Below are positions 35,404 to 46,182 of a stretch of 64,000 nt of DNA, piece after piece. The stretch's first letter is position 1; the number at the start of each line of letters is the position of its first letter. The notes under the pieces were generated by a model. That model did not search any database. It saw nothing but the letters and a program-made list of their open reading frames with translations, and had not been told where the DNA came from. The position numbers and the translations under genes are program-made. This stretch comes from Ceratotherium simum simum (Eukaryota; Chordata; Mammalia; Perissodactyla; Rhinocerotidae): positions 4,106,568-4,170,567 of the forward strand of contig NW_004454210.1 in the NCBI RefSeq assembly GCF_000283155.1, read 5' to 3'.

Positions 35404-35514
35404 CTGCAGAAGATAGTAATCTCATCTCAGGTTTTGATGTCCCTGAGGGCTCGGACAAGGTGGCAGAAGACGAGTTTGACCCTATTCCTGTATTGATAAC
35501 CAAAAACCCACAAG
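35404..35514 (+). CDS. AAK1: AAK1 symmetric coding exon (branch point for two C-termini)
   Basis: The acceptor is ctgtattaag and the donor gtaaga. Its 111 nt in phase 1-1 encode [20 protein letters not shown] then [17 protein letters not shown] plus the first base of Gly. The unit NLISGFDVP echoes ESLIPGF of earlier exons, and EDEFDPI is an acidic F/DP stretch. Its donor is the last common splice site, joining either 36415 (short form) or 46183 (long form). Both complete the same Gly codon. Confidence 0.96.
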
Positions 35515-36414
35515 GTAAGAAAGAGAGGATGGGCAAAAGAGAAGAGCTTGACATCAGCTCTCTACAAAATAAGTAATGTACCTAATCTACAAGGGGGAAA
35601 AAAGCATCAACATTTAATGAAGGAAATTGGGGGTAATGAGAATCATTGTGGGCTGGGCCAGTATAGATAGATAGAGATACTGATATATGTATCTTAAAGC
35701 TTGACCGTGGTGTTTATTTAGAGAGAAGAAAACTATTTAACAGTTTGACCAAAAGCTGATTTTTACAAATTATCAAGCCAAAAATAAAGTGATCTTCAGT
35801 CAGTGGAACCCTGAAGGCATATTATCAAAAAAAGGCACTGAGCATTTTTTATCATGATTAGAACAATCTGTAATAAATATTCTTCCCAAAGAGATTAACC
35901 ATCATGCTTTGATATCATTTGCATCTATTGGACATTTGTGGAGCATCCTTTTTCCTCTTTGATGGATTAAAATCATTTGAACGGGCCATAAGACACTGAA
36001 TTACCATGGGACCATCTATATGTTTTTTAAAGCATGTTTTTATTGCAGTGGTCATAATAACTAATTTCTCCCCCAAACAAAAATGATTGATTTTTACTTT
36101 ATCAGGGAGACAACTCAGTGTTATTAGAAAGTTAGTGCACAGCAGCAGTTCTCAGGCAAAATATATATTCATTTGAAAATAGCATCCTCTTTGCAAGGTG
36201 TCCTGCCTTAGTATGGTGTGCACACAGTGCTTGAACTTTTGGTGGGAGGTGGCGGATACCTAATTTATATGTTTAAAAATCAACATGTAAGAATTGGCGA
36301 ATGTAAATTGTTGCATCTCTAGGGTGTTGTTTTGTTTTTTTCTCCTTTGCTTGCTCTGCACATCTAAACCTTAACCCTCTGTTTTGTACTGAATTCCTAT
36401 CTCTCCACTTCCAG
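35515..36414 (+). other. AAK1: AAK1 intron
   Basis: A 0.9-kb intron without recognised repeats, ending in a good pyrimidine-rich tract (tctctccacttccag). Confidence 0.8.
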
Positions 36415-36509
36415 GTGGGCACTCTAGAAACAGCAGTGGGAGCTCTGAGTCCAGTCTTCCCAACCTAGCCAGGTCTTTACTGCTGGTGGATCAGCTCATA
36501 GACCTGTAG
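36415..36509 (+). CDS. AAK1: AAK1 short-form terminal coding exon
   Basis: The acceptor is cacttccag. The codons are (G)GT, then [20 protein letters not shown] and [10 protein letters not shown] followed by TAG at 36507-36509. This Ser-rich stretch with a leucine-rich acidic end is the C-terminus of the standard AAK1 isoform. The end resembles clathrin-box or dileucine peptides (inferred). No splice donor is seen before the stop, so using this exon excludes the long-form exon from the reading frame. Confidence 0.96.
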
Positions 36510-37871
36510 CCGTGACCCAGTAGCAGATGCAGTTCTGTAACCTTCATACCGTAATATACATTTTCATTACGGAGTTATAAGAAAAATGATTTTTTAAAAA
36601 AATCGGCAAATAAGGGGCCCTCTAGCCCTTCTCTCCTACCCCTTGCCTTCTCCTGTAGAAAAGATAAGGAAAGAAAATCACTTTGGCCCTCCAGATAGTC
36701 CTTGGCCAGTTCCTCCCTGTTAGTTTGCTGTGTTTTCTCATTACCCTTCTTCAGTAGCATTATCTTAAATCAAGCGCTAGATGCCATGAGCTTCACCTCT
36801 GCTTGAATCAACTCCACCAAAAGCTTAACTGTAACTGAAACTAGTGAATTGACACCTTTGTCTCATTCTTGCTAGGAATGGCTTCCCAAATCAATCCTCC
36901 CAACCCCTGTCTCCTTTGGCCAAATGCTGATGAATGTGTTTCTCTGTTTTTGCTTTTTATCCTGCTGCATTATCATGAGGACATGGCTTCTTCAATTGGT
37001 CTTAACTCTAGGCGGTAGCCTGGAGATGAGTGTGTGGTTTAAGAGAGAGTAAAACTGACTGAATGTTTGAAAAGAGAATTTGAGCCCAGCTCTAGCCAAC
37101 CAACTTTGACCTTGTTTGATCATAGACTTAGCCAAGGGATTTTACACCCCATGCAGCCTGCCAAGCATTCGTCCAGCATTCTGGCTTCCATTGAACCGTG
37201 ATTTCTCAGATCTGGAGACGTGACTGCAAGTACTTGAGATCCTTGGATGTGATGTGTACATTATATAAATCCCAAATATTGCCATTCCTTTTCATGTTAA
37301 CTGTCCCATGCCGGGATCTCAGAATTAGACCAAAACAAGACAATGGTGGTAATATGAAACCTTTTATTAGAAGACTTTTCATTGGGGGGTGGCTGGGGGA
37401 GGGGAAGGAATTGTAGCAGAAACAGATGTATTTTTCTTGTGATTTTTATTTTGAATCAAATATTGTAAATTGTGTATAAATGAAGACACTGAATAGTTCT
37501 GTTTCCACTTGGCGTTTCCAGTCCGATATCAGGTGTCTGTACAGGGTTTTGATCTCTTTCCCTTGTATAACTACACAGCAATCCTACAGTGTAACATATG
37601 GAATCATTTTAAGTAGACTTGTATGTTGCTATAAGCTTTCAGCTGGTCGTCTGTCTTTGTAAAATAAGCATGTTGTTTATTTTCAGATAATCAGAAATAA
37701 GTGTGCTGACAAGCTAGGCACAATTTGACCCTGGCTACTTACCTTTCTCTCTGATGTTTGAATTGAAGGATGCAGCCAATGAAATATGTCCAGCTGGTTT
37801 TCCTTGGCTTCCTAGATTAAAAAACAAAACAAAGCATAGTTCCTCACTAACCTTAGAATAATTGTTCGTAA

Positions 37872-37881
37872 AATAAATAAA
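37872..37881 (+). terminator. AAK1: Candidate poly(A) signal (two overlapping AATAAA)
   Basis: AATAAATAAA about 1.36 kb after the short-form stop. A moderately GT-rich stretch (tctgtatatgtcc) lies about 45 nt downstream. It is the first plausible end of the short mRNA. Confidence 0.5.
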
Positions 37882-39064
37882 AGACCCTGCACTGACATGA
37901 CAGTATGCCTCATGGTCACCCTCTGTATATGTCCTTACTCATGGAAGTGTTTTTCTTTCCCTTACATGGAAAGCAGTCTTATAAAATCACCCTTTTGAAA
38001 AGAGATGGGCACAGAGAACCCCATTGTGGTTCTCTTCCTCGAATGCCATTTTCCACGATCAGAAGGGAAACTCTTAGTTGATCAGACTTGTACAAATAAA
38101 ATTCCAAGTCCATTTGCTTGTTTCTCTATCTAGTACTTTTGTTTCTTCTTCCTCACGTTTGCACTTTAAGGGGAAAAAAACAAAGTTGAACGGCAACAAC
38201 AGCCTGCAAAACACTGCACTTTGGAGGTCCAGCTTTGACCCCAGCGATATGAGAGCAGCCTTTGAAAGGCATCAGAGGAAAAGTCTGAATCTTTCAGTCT
38301 TCCTTCTGACTTGAAATATTTCCCATGCCAGCTGAAACTAAGGAGCTAAGGAAAGGCCTCTATTAGGATAATGGATTAATTTCCAAAATTGAGGGAGGCA
38401 CAACTTTCCTGCTGAGGATAAAAGGATAAAAAAAGATATCCTTGAAGAGCTCTCCATCATTGGATAGCAGTGAAAATGAGACTTGATTTGCCCCTTTATG
38501 GACAGAAATATTATTGAAGATCAAAATTCTATTCTTTTTCCTGGACACAGAAAGAATGTATAAACTACTGAAGGAAATGTTTATTTTTAAATAAGAATAA
38601 TGCTTTATGCCTATGTTTTCCAATTTGATTTTTTTCATACATACATATTAGAAATATAATGAAATATCTAGTTTCTCAATTTAATTGAAACCATGAAGAG
38701 TACAGTTTAGAAATTAGGTGTCTCTAAATTGTTCCTTTCATGTATTACCCATAATCACATTGAGATATATTACCTAATGATCTGGCTCAATAAAGCTTAA
38801 TGAAGGCTGTTAATGAAAATGAACAGACTAGAAGCCAGAGACTGGATGGAGGAAGGCTGAGGGAGATAATTACATGAAATTACCTTAGGCTTATTCTTTA
38901 GGAGTAGGGCCTCAAAGGGGAGAATTACTTTTCTGTTAAGGAATACATATGAGTGACTCAGTAAATGGGGCCTCCGTTAGTTTATAGCATCATTCCTGAG
39001 CTAAAAGGATTTGTTTGAGATGAGTGTAGTGTGCTGATAATTGATAGACTTATGAAACTAGACT

Positions 39065-39310
39065 GAGCCTCAAGAGGGACATTAGAGATCATCCTCTAGT
39101 CCATCCACTTCATTTCACAGGTGTGGGAACCTGAGGCAGGGTGGTGGGAGAAGAAGCCTGGGTGGACAGGCCACTTGGGGTCTCATCCTGACCTTTGCCA
39201 GTCACTCGCCAAGTGGCCTTCAGCAGGTGCTTCACGTCTCAGAGCTGCTGTTCCTTATTTATATAATGATGGGTTTGGACTAGATGGTCTTTAAGATTAT
39301 AGAATTCTAG
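39065..39310 (+). repeat. MIR/MIR3-like SINE
   Basis: 'tcatttcacaggtgtgggaa', 'tcactcgccaagtggccttc' and 'ggactagatggtctttaaga' are MIR-class phrases. The copy may be composite. Confidence 0.5.
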
Positions 39311-39535
39311 GATCCTACATATATATTATTATGCTTTGGAAGGACTGTGAAGGATTTATATAATCCTGATGTTCTTCAGTTATCTTCTGTAGTTCTTACT
39401 ATAACTGTAGCAGTATTTACATTTTAGAGAATTATAGTGGGCATTTACTAAACTGGGTTGCTCTTTCTTGGTTATCTGAATAGAAGCCTAAGTCATCACA
39501 GAGTTTTGGACATAGATTTTCCTTTTTTTAATATT

Positions 39536-39556
39536 ACACACACACACACACACACC
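39536..39556. repeat. (CA)n microsatellite
   Basis: Ten CA units in the short-form 3' UTR region. Confidence 0.9.
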
Positions 39557-40701
39557 CCTACCTATTCCAGTGAAACAGTATCAGAAGATTTCAGTTCTTT
39601 TAAAATGTATAATCAGTGATCTGCCACTTAAAAATGGGCAAATATTGTGAGCATATGTTTCTGATTTGCTTTTATTCCGGCTGTGCAAGAGTAGCAACTA
39701 TACCAGAAAACATCACACATTGTTTTTTTTTCCTTTTATAGCATTCAAATAACTAGATCACCAAATTCAAGTCCCAGTATTTTTAAAAACACAGGCCTCA
39801 GAGGAGATAAGGTTTAAATGGCCACTTCTAAATGTGATTCTAATTAATGATTTCTTTAGCAGACATATCAGAATTTTGACATCTAATTGAGTGTTGTTTC
39901 CTTCAAAAGCATCTGGTTTTACTTGGGAAGCTAATACTTGTTCTAATGATGCTGCCATCATTTAAGTTATTTTTGAAACTCCTCTCCTTCGAAATACCAT
40001 CAAGGAAGGTAATAAGATATAAGAAAATCAGTTATATTATTATCTAATTAGTATTGCTTTCAGCATCTGAAAAGTGTGTTCTCTTTCTTGATCTTTTTCC
40101 ACCACTCTTGGTTGTAAGTAACATTTAGCTGTTTCTAAAAAGCAAAATCACCCACCTAAGATGAAGAGGGGTTAGTATTGAAGACGGTAAAAAGAATAAC
40201 TCACAGAAAATTCCCAGAGAGGACCTTATAATGGAAAGTGACAACAATCAGTTTTAATTTCCTTAATATTCTGAATAAGGGAATTTCTGTAATTTTGCCT
40301 GTCTTTAGTATGGTTTAGAAAATTGAAAGATATGGGTTTTAAAATACCTCTGAAAGAAGTTGTCACTTTGTTCAGTGTCATTTGATATTAGACTTGGCTC
40401 TTCCTGAATTAGAATTATATAACTTGGATTGCTAATAATTATAGGGGAACAAACCCAAGAAAAGAATCTGTTTTTGTCAAGATGAAATATTAGTTTTGTT
40501 TATAATACTTTTTTCCTACTCTCCTGACAGATAATTGATCATTTTGGTTCAAACCAACACAACCTTCCCCCAGGTTGGGAACAGTTCTGCCTTCAGCAGT
40601 GCTGTGGGAAGGAGGGGACCTTTGGGGTTGACCTCAGCCCAGAGGTATGGAGGGATCTGAGCTCAGCTGAACAAAGGCACGCTGTAGATACCTTGAACCA
40701 A

Positions 40702-40707
40702 AATAAA
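40702..40707 (+). terminator. AAK1: Candidate poly(A) signal
   Basis: AATAAA followed within 10-30 nt by a GT-rich stretch (tgtgatgatgtttgtatgtc). The layout is textbook for mammalian cleavage and polyadenylation. Confidence 0.5.
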
Positions 40708-43607
40708 GTTTCCTGTGATGATGTTTGTATGTCCGGGAGTCTTTAACTTTCTCAGTCTATGCGATTATCAGGATCCTGTAGCCACTAACTTAGAGTTTGG
40801 GGATAAAAATGACATGATTGCCTGAAGTACTGAGTTAAGCAAATTAGATGCTGCCAGGCAGAACAGAGAAACTATCACATGGATATTTAAAATGGAATCT
40901 TTACTGAAATACTCCAGATATTACAAAGCTATCTTTTATTCCTCTTTAGAGCCTGTAATTTTACCAACACAAAGTTAGCCTTTTCCTTTTCCACGCTAGT
41001 GATGTTCCTGAAGTTGGATGCGCTTAAGTTTCTTGAGTCAGAATGAATCCCAGACAGCCTCTATTTCAAATAATCTGTAATAAGATACTATTTTGTTTCT
41101 CTGGGGTTTTCTTTCTCTAAGGTGGGGGAGTGAGTTTCTTTGGGTAATGCTAACCTATGCAAAGGTACCAAATGGTGGTAGTTGCTAGGATGGAACACAC
41201 ATTCTTGGTTCCCACTTGGATGTAGTGTCCTGTATTCTACTGCCCTATTGCACACCACCTTGTCACGTGGAGCATTTACCACAGGTCTTTATCCTGTCCT
41301 CCCCAAGAAGACAAACAGAGGTACACAAAGCTATCTTTTGCAGTAAAAATGTGAAATTTGAACATTGCTACACAAGTATTGTATAAAAAACACGTCTGTA
41401 AACAAATTTCTTATGTAAACATTCAGGGGAATAAAGACTTTTATCTCTTCAAACTGGAGCATGTTCAGAGATGTAAATAACTTAAAATAGCTGCTGTTTT
41501 TCTGATCTGAAAACCCACTTTTGCAAAAAGGATTTAAAGACATTGCTGAATGACAATAATTACCTGTACACAAGTAAAGTGCAGACACGGGTGAGAGACA
41601 TGCTGAGGACATTTTAATGAGTCATGGCTTCCCTGGCTTCACCTTGTGGTCAGGGAGAATAAAACCCCTGTGAGCCTGCATCTGACTTGACCAGACATGG
41701 ATTTGAAAATACAGCACAGATTTATAGCTACCCTCCTCTAATTTAATCTTTAATATACCCAGGCCAATTTAATTAAACATTTTATGTTGGCAACAGCAGT
41801 TTTATGCCCAGGGAGAAATCTCTCATTTAATTACTCCATTGGCTTGAGAAACACAGCATCACTAGCCAGTGTTGGTTCCTATCAGATCCCTTATTCCCCA
41901 GTTGTGGATTTTAATGCAACTATACAACATATGGTAGAACTAAATGCTTAATTTTATTATCTAAACCAAAGGTCATAGAAATTATTAATTTGATGTATAT
42001 CTCTGGATTCCCTGATTGGGCTCTCAGAGTATGAATTTCAACTTTGGTGCTGCATTTCTGAAGTTCTTCCAAAGGGACTTTTGCTTTCCAGTGGCTAACT
42101 GTATGAGATTTCTCAATACTCCAAGTCTTCATTTTCAGTTTTGGGCAAGAATTATGTCTTTGATACTCCCTGTAACTGTTATTTTATGGGGGAAAGTAAA
42201 ATTCTGGTTGTGCATGATATATTGCACTAAGGAATATCCAGCCTGAAATTTAAGTCCTCAGATTTTGATTTTTTCAAAAGCACTCTGATGACCCTCAATA
42301 TGTCCATCAGATAAAATTTCCAGGATAAACCTATCCCAAATCATTCTACGCTTTTGGTTGCTTTAGAAGTTAATAGGGAGTTAGTGGTGATAGTTGCCAA
42401 GTCATCAAATACTTTTTGGGACTCTCTTCCTACTCTCTGAAGCATATGAGCTCTTACTGAAATCCACATAATTTGGAGCCTCAATAGAGATGGAGTTATC
42501 CCTATTGGAAGTGTTGAAAAGTGTGCTTAACCTTAACCTGGCACACAGTCCTACATCAGAGCAAGAAAAAGAAGTGTGTTTTGACTTCTTGCTTAATTTA
42601 ATGTGCTAAACCAAAATAAAAAGAGACATGACCCAGTTTGAGGGAATTAGAACAAAATGTCCTATTTTAGGCTTCATGATAAAGAAGACCCTTGTACAGA
42701 ATGTGAGGCCAGGTCCTGGGTTTAAACTCTCCCACTGCCCTCAGGAACAACTGGCTAGCTTTATTGAGCTCTGTGGTCCCAGGGCATCTGCTGTGCATGC
42801 TGTTGGTTACCAAAGGAACTGGGCCAAGGCCTGAGGTTAAATTAGTATAAATCCTTCATTGCTAGTAGGCAAACTGCTTCAAACACATTTTCCTGACAGT
42901 ACAAAGCCATCTTCATATATAAGGACTGTTCACCTTGAAAAACACTTGCTTTCCCTGCAAGACCACACTCATATTCCAGAAAAGACCTCTAACTGCAACA
43001 AGGTTTAATGTCTATGTTCTGTTTACAGTTATTTAGACTCTCTCTCTTGACTGCTTTTTGCCTTGGGCTGCCACCAGCAAAATTCCCTGAGGGAATGTGG
43101 ATGTCTGCGCTTCCCCATATCCACCAGCATTTCTTTGGTCTCCAGAGTACCAGGCTTGGAGAGTCGTAGAGGGTGGTTGCTCTCTGCCTTGGTCACACTG
43201 CAACTCCTCTAAAAAGAATGGAAGGTTGAGAGACTTGACCTTCTCAGGAGAATCCTTTAAATGTACTTTTCCAATCCTGTAAAGCAGATTCATGCTAAAA
43301 CAGAGATATGAAATGGGTCTGACTTTGTTTTGAAGGACAGGAGACTAGTTTTCCCTTCCAACTTGATGTTATAGTATTTTTGTAACTGTGAATTTTAAAA
43401 AGTTGTTGGAGTTTTTAAGTGTGATTTTCCCATTACTCACCATGAAGGTCATAGAATATGTCCTGAGTTGGCAAGTTTCCAGTTAACTTGACCAAGAACC
43501 CACTTTTTAACAGAGGTAATTTTGATAAGCATGTTCTCTCCTGTTCAACTCTGGATATGGGCACCCCTACTTGGTTCTTTACAGTTCTCAAAATGTAATG
43601 TAACACG

Positions 43608-44000
43608 TTGTTGTTAGTGCTGTTGGGTTGATTTGGACTCCTAGCAACCCTGTGTAGAGCAGAGCAGAACCCTGCCTGGTTTTTTTGCGCCATCCTCTCA
43701 CCTTCTAGTGCTGTATCAGACAGTGCTCCGCTGCTATTCATAGGGTTTTCATGGGCAATTTTTTCAGAAGTGGGTGGCCAGATCCTTCTTCCTAGTCTGT
43801 CTTAGTCTGGGAGCTCTGCTGAAACCTGTCCACCATGGGTGACCCTGCTGGTATTTGAAATACCGGTGGCATGGCTTTCAGCATCACAGCAACACACAGC
43901 TGCTACAGTATGACAACCAACAGGTGGATGGTGTGGTTCCCTGACTGGGAAATGAACCCAGCCTGACACTGCAGGCATCCAAAGTGCCCCTGGTTCTATA
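43608..44000 (-). mobile_element. Composite tRNA-derived SINE, minus strand
   Basis: The right end, on the minus strand, resembles a decayed tRNA-Glu head (plus-strand view 'ttccctgactgggaaatgaa' then 'cccag', the complement of the T-arm). The body has 'ccatgggtgaccctgctggt' and 'tttgaaataccggtggcat', and it runs to a tail seen as gttgttgttag. The tail resembles SINE families that borrow an RTE-type LINE end. The precise family was not determined. Confidence 0.55.
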
Positions 44001-44405
44001 GGTAGCTGCCTTTTGGCAGCTGATTTGACTGAATTCAATTTAAAGTTCCCCAAAACACTAACTCCAGTCAAACGCCAGAAAACTCCATTTTCCTTATTGA
44101 TCTGTATGATGCCAGAGAGGGTCATTAGCTTGACTAAATTTACCATTTTTTTCCTAAGAGCTGTTTTGCTCTCCCATCGAAACAGCTTAATAACATCAAC
44201 TTTCAGAGTAGTTTTGGAAGATGAGAAATTGTGCCTTAGTTTTGACAACTGAAAACTTCGTCCAACTGATGCTATGTTAGAAAGTGGTTTAAGGAGTTTG
44301 GGAGCCTCTCATACCACTTTGCTCGGTGGATCTCATTTTGTAAAACTTCTTTGCCCCCTTTCATTTGAATTTCCTCTCAGAAATCATCATCTGGGAATCA
44401 CTGTG

Positions 44406-44469
44406 ACAGTAATATCAGTACAGTGATATCAGTACCTAGATATTACTGTGACTACCCAGATATTACTGT
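44406..44469. repeat. Inverted and direct repeat cluster
   Basis: ACAGTAATATC (44406-44416) and its exact reverse complement GATATTACTGT (44439-44449), with a second copy of the latter at 44459-44469 and interspersed 'atcagtac' words. An RNA hairpin with an 11-bp stem could form with either right-hand copy. Confidence 0.8.
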
Positions 44470-44939
44470 GACTAATATCAGTACACTTGCCTTAGAGGTT
44501 AGGATTATGTCTTTCCACATATATTGCGAGGGAGCAGGTATTCCTTTTACTTCCTATCAGCTGACTGATGCTTTCGCATCACCATGTAGGTGCACATATT
44601 AAAGTTGTAATGCAAGGAAATATTTATCCTCTTCAAAATCATATTCTTCAAATACTATTCAGAAAGCCATTTGGCACCAGTACAGAATTTAACTTTAAGA
44701 CTCTAATTTGGAATTCACCAAACGCATTCAAACTGTTAGAAAGGGAAATAAAAATGGGGGGGACCCCCTTTTTTTGTTTCTGAAAATAGTATTTAAGGTC
44801 AGAACTGTTTAAAAAGAAGCACTGCTAAAAGGTTATATGATTCAGAGAAACATAGTATTTTTGTACAGTATCTTCTAAAATGTTCAGATCTCTCTCTACA
44901 TCTCTTTATAATGTAATGTCTCTAAGTGACTGGTTTCCC

Positions 44940-44945
44940 AATAAA
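44940..44945 (+). terminator. AAK1: Candidate poly(A) signal
   Basis: AATAAA followed about 25 nt later by tgctgtgttctgtgtgctt, a strong GT-rich downstream element. It lies in the intron of the long form and could end an extended short-form 3' UTR. Confidence 0.5.
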
Positions 44946-46182
44946 CTGATTTTGATGCCGCTTCTGCTGTGTTCTGTGTGCTTAATTCAAGCAGCAGCTT
45001 TAGCAGGGGATAATTGTTAGCGGAAGTTTCTGCTAGCTAATTGTTTGCACAGAAGGGGAGAGGGTAATGTGGGGAGGGGGTGATTAAATTACCTCTGTAC
45101 CGAGGTTCTGAGTCATCTGTTGAATCCAAACCATTGAACCTAATGTTCTTATCCTGGTGGGTTGGGAAACCCATGATCAGATGATACCTTTGCCCCCAAC
45201 CACCCTTTCTCTGGATTCTTCTTGCTTAGTTACATATGCCTTTTTCCTGCCCTCTTGCTAACATGTGCCCAATGACATACTTCTAACCTGCTAATATTTC
45301 TTGGAAGGTAAGCTCTCTTGCATTCTGATAATTGTCTATTTGATTTTAAAAGCCAGAGCACCCTGAGGCACCTCTACCTAGATAGAAATAGACTAGTATA
45401 TTAGAGTTTGCAAATACTGCGTTAATTACCCATGCATTTTACTTCTTCTGCTTAAAGAACTTTATGATGGATTCATTTAAGCAGAGGAGATCTTTGCTAA
45501 CTTAGAAGACTGACAACAAAATTCCAGGGCAACTTCAGCTGAAGGTGATTTATTTAATATGATTTTGTCTCCTCCCCTTAGAAGGTGCCTTTAGTATTCA
45601 TATTTGGGGCACTCTGTGCTCTTTGAGTAGTGCTTGTGATGTAAATCATCAAATAAACTTAGATTTATCGGGCAGCCATGTTCTGCTGCTTTTCGGGGTC
45701 AAGGGGTGGTTCTGTCCTCAGATATAGGCAGTGTGGAGCAGAGGACCACATGTCAGATACTGAATTGAATTTGTCCCCAGACAGTATTTCGACATAATCC
45801 AGAACTGTCATGGTATATGTGGAGATGAGTGACTGGGTTTGTTTTCATTCCATCGTGAGCTAGTGCCAGGTAGAGCAGGTGCCTGTGCCTGGCCCCGTGA
45901 GTAGGAGCATTGTGTAGCTATGCTGAATGTCTGTGTGCCTAACATCTTCACCTCCTTTCCTGCACATTGTGCCTATCCTGTTCCAAAATGTGAGACAGTG
46001 ATTGGTTGTGTTACAGTTCGTGTGCAGTTTCCTTGCCTGATTTTTATTTTTCTGTTTTTCCTTTTCCATTTTCAACATCTATTATTTGGTCCCACAATGT
46101 TTCAGCCGTGGGCTAACCATTAAATGTTCCAAAGAAGGTTGAACTGACCTATGCATTAATTCTGCATTTTACACTTTTCTAG

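Larger units (their letters stand above)
36510..46182 (+). other. AAK1: 3' UTR of short AAK1 form / intron of long form
   Basis: This 9.7-kb stretch is downstream of the short-form stop and is also the intron skipped by the long form. Interspersed repeats are few: a MIR (about 39065-39310), a CA run (39536-39556) and a SINE (about 43608-44000). It has several AATAAA signals, the best-looking near 37872, 40702 and 44940. How far the short-form mRNA really extends cannot be read from sequence alone. The last 40 nt form a pyrimidine-containing acceptor ending ttttctag. Confidence 0.7.

Noticed and set aside
43802..44248. A 148-codon minus-strand ORF
   Set aside because: About half lies in a SINE, and the rest lacks any recognisable domain or conserved start.
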